In this document: in pieces, positions 36,131 through 36,256 of the stretch
How the letters are laid out: each line of letters begins with the position of its first letter
Numbering within the stretch: the stretch's first letter is position 1
IMG/VR virus record: IMGVR_UViG_3300045107_000859
Location: 1-36,256 of that record
Strand: one strand, 5' to 3'
DNA from: a virus
DNA: 36,256 bases
Position numbers and translations under genes: made by a program
The notes under the pieces: model-generated
The model's input: the letters and a program-made list of their open reading frames with translations, nothing else
Told to the model about the DNA's origin: nothing
Databases searched by the model: none

Positions 36131-36148
36131 GAAAGGCAGGGTAGCTAT

Positions 36149-36256
36149 ATCGGAGGAAGTCCACCACCAAGAGGCAGCGTAGTAGGGATTTTCACGGTTG
36201 CTCGTCAACGCATTGAATCCGATGGCGATGTAATTATCACGGCTCACAGCGAACAT
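36149..36256 (+). CDS. Start of a further gene, truncated by the window edge
   Basis: An open protein-like frame G-G-S-P-P-P-R-G-S-V-V-G-I-F-T-V-A-R-Q-R runs to the window end. Directly upstream it is in frame with the stop of the previous gene. No ATG, GTG or TTG is available, but ATC at 36149-36151 has CAGGG seven bases before it. I therefore mark it as a possible AUC start. Function cannot be told; an endolysin or other lysis gene would be expected near here. Confidence 0.35.
   Translation, partial: MGGSPPPRGSVVGIFTVARQRIESDGDVIITAHSEH

Noticed and set aside
36065-36256. Minus-strand open frame of 63 aa at the window end
   Set aside because: It lies antisense to the spanin-like gene and the next plus-strand frame; no gene in this half of the window is on the minus strand.

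Overview
The window is a stretch of a tailed double-stranded DNA phage or prophage from an uncultivated or little-studied bacterium. It encodes terminase, portal, scaffold, HK97-like capsid, connector, tail and internal virion proteins, and an ERF/YqaJ recombination module. Head and tail genes are ordered as in P22-like or T7-like podoviruses, and no tail sheath or tape-measure gene is visible. Base composition looks close to half GC. The tail-fibre cassette carries features common in Acidobacteriota exoproteins: a C-terminal choice-of-anchor-D/HYDIN-like Ig domain and an N-terminal 'GRPVAGAQVTICSAG'-type domain. I therefore infer an acidobacterial or similar soil host; this is an inference, not something the sequence proves. 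No integrase, endolysin, tRNA or rRNA is seen, so lifestyle is undecided. A Cro/YdaS-like regulator and an excisionase-family HTH protein hint at a temperate ancestry.

Layout. (1) 1-8240, minus strand: one long early operon of about two dozen genes, many joined by 4-base ATGA/GTGA overlaps. In transcription order it runs: small hypotheticals; an HNH homing endonuclease (7368-7781); a membrane peptide; the ERF annealase and YqaJ exonuclease pair; an HNH nuclease; micro-proteins; a PD-(D/E)xK-like protein; a lambda-O-like replication initiator containing a candidate origin; a P-like helicase-loader candidate; a DUF433-like protein; an excisionase-family HTH; and a protein with 33 consecutive Cys-Ser-X tripeptides. 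(2) 8241-8390: divergent promoter/operator region. (3) 8391-8911: HTH regulator and a small frameshifted ORF. (4) 8912-27028, plus strand: packaging and morphogenesis (terminases, small genes with a degenerate LAGLIDADG element, portal, scaffold, capsid, connectors, tail hub-like protein, internal virion proteins). (5) 27025-35367: four consecutive genes for tail-fibre/beta-helix-like proteins, three with convincing Sec signal peptides and one with a weaker hydrophobic N-terminus. (6) 35406-36256: small membrane proteins of holin/spanin type and the start of another gene.

The most unusual points are: (a) several genes, including the portal, have no ATG/GTG/TTG where the Shine-Dalgarno and stop-codon overlap say the start should be, but have AUC or AUA exactly there; (b) exported-looking tail-fibre proteins; (c) an origin-like array of tandem heptamers and GCTAAC iterons inside the initiator gene, with a palindromic copy in its own leader; (d) a dnaX-type A-AAA-AAG slippery site with a downstream hairpin in a holin-like gene; (e) promoters whose predicted start falls on the first base of a start codon, one preceded by three helically phased decamers; (f) a Cys-Ser-X repeat protein encoded by a 9-bp minisatellite.

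Starts were chosen by Shine-Dalgarno sequence and overlap. Several genes start internally to the longest open frame, and several real genes are short.
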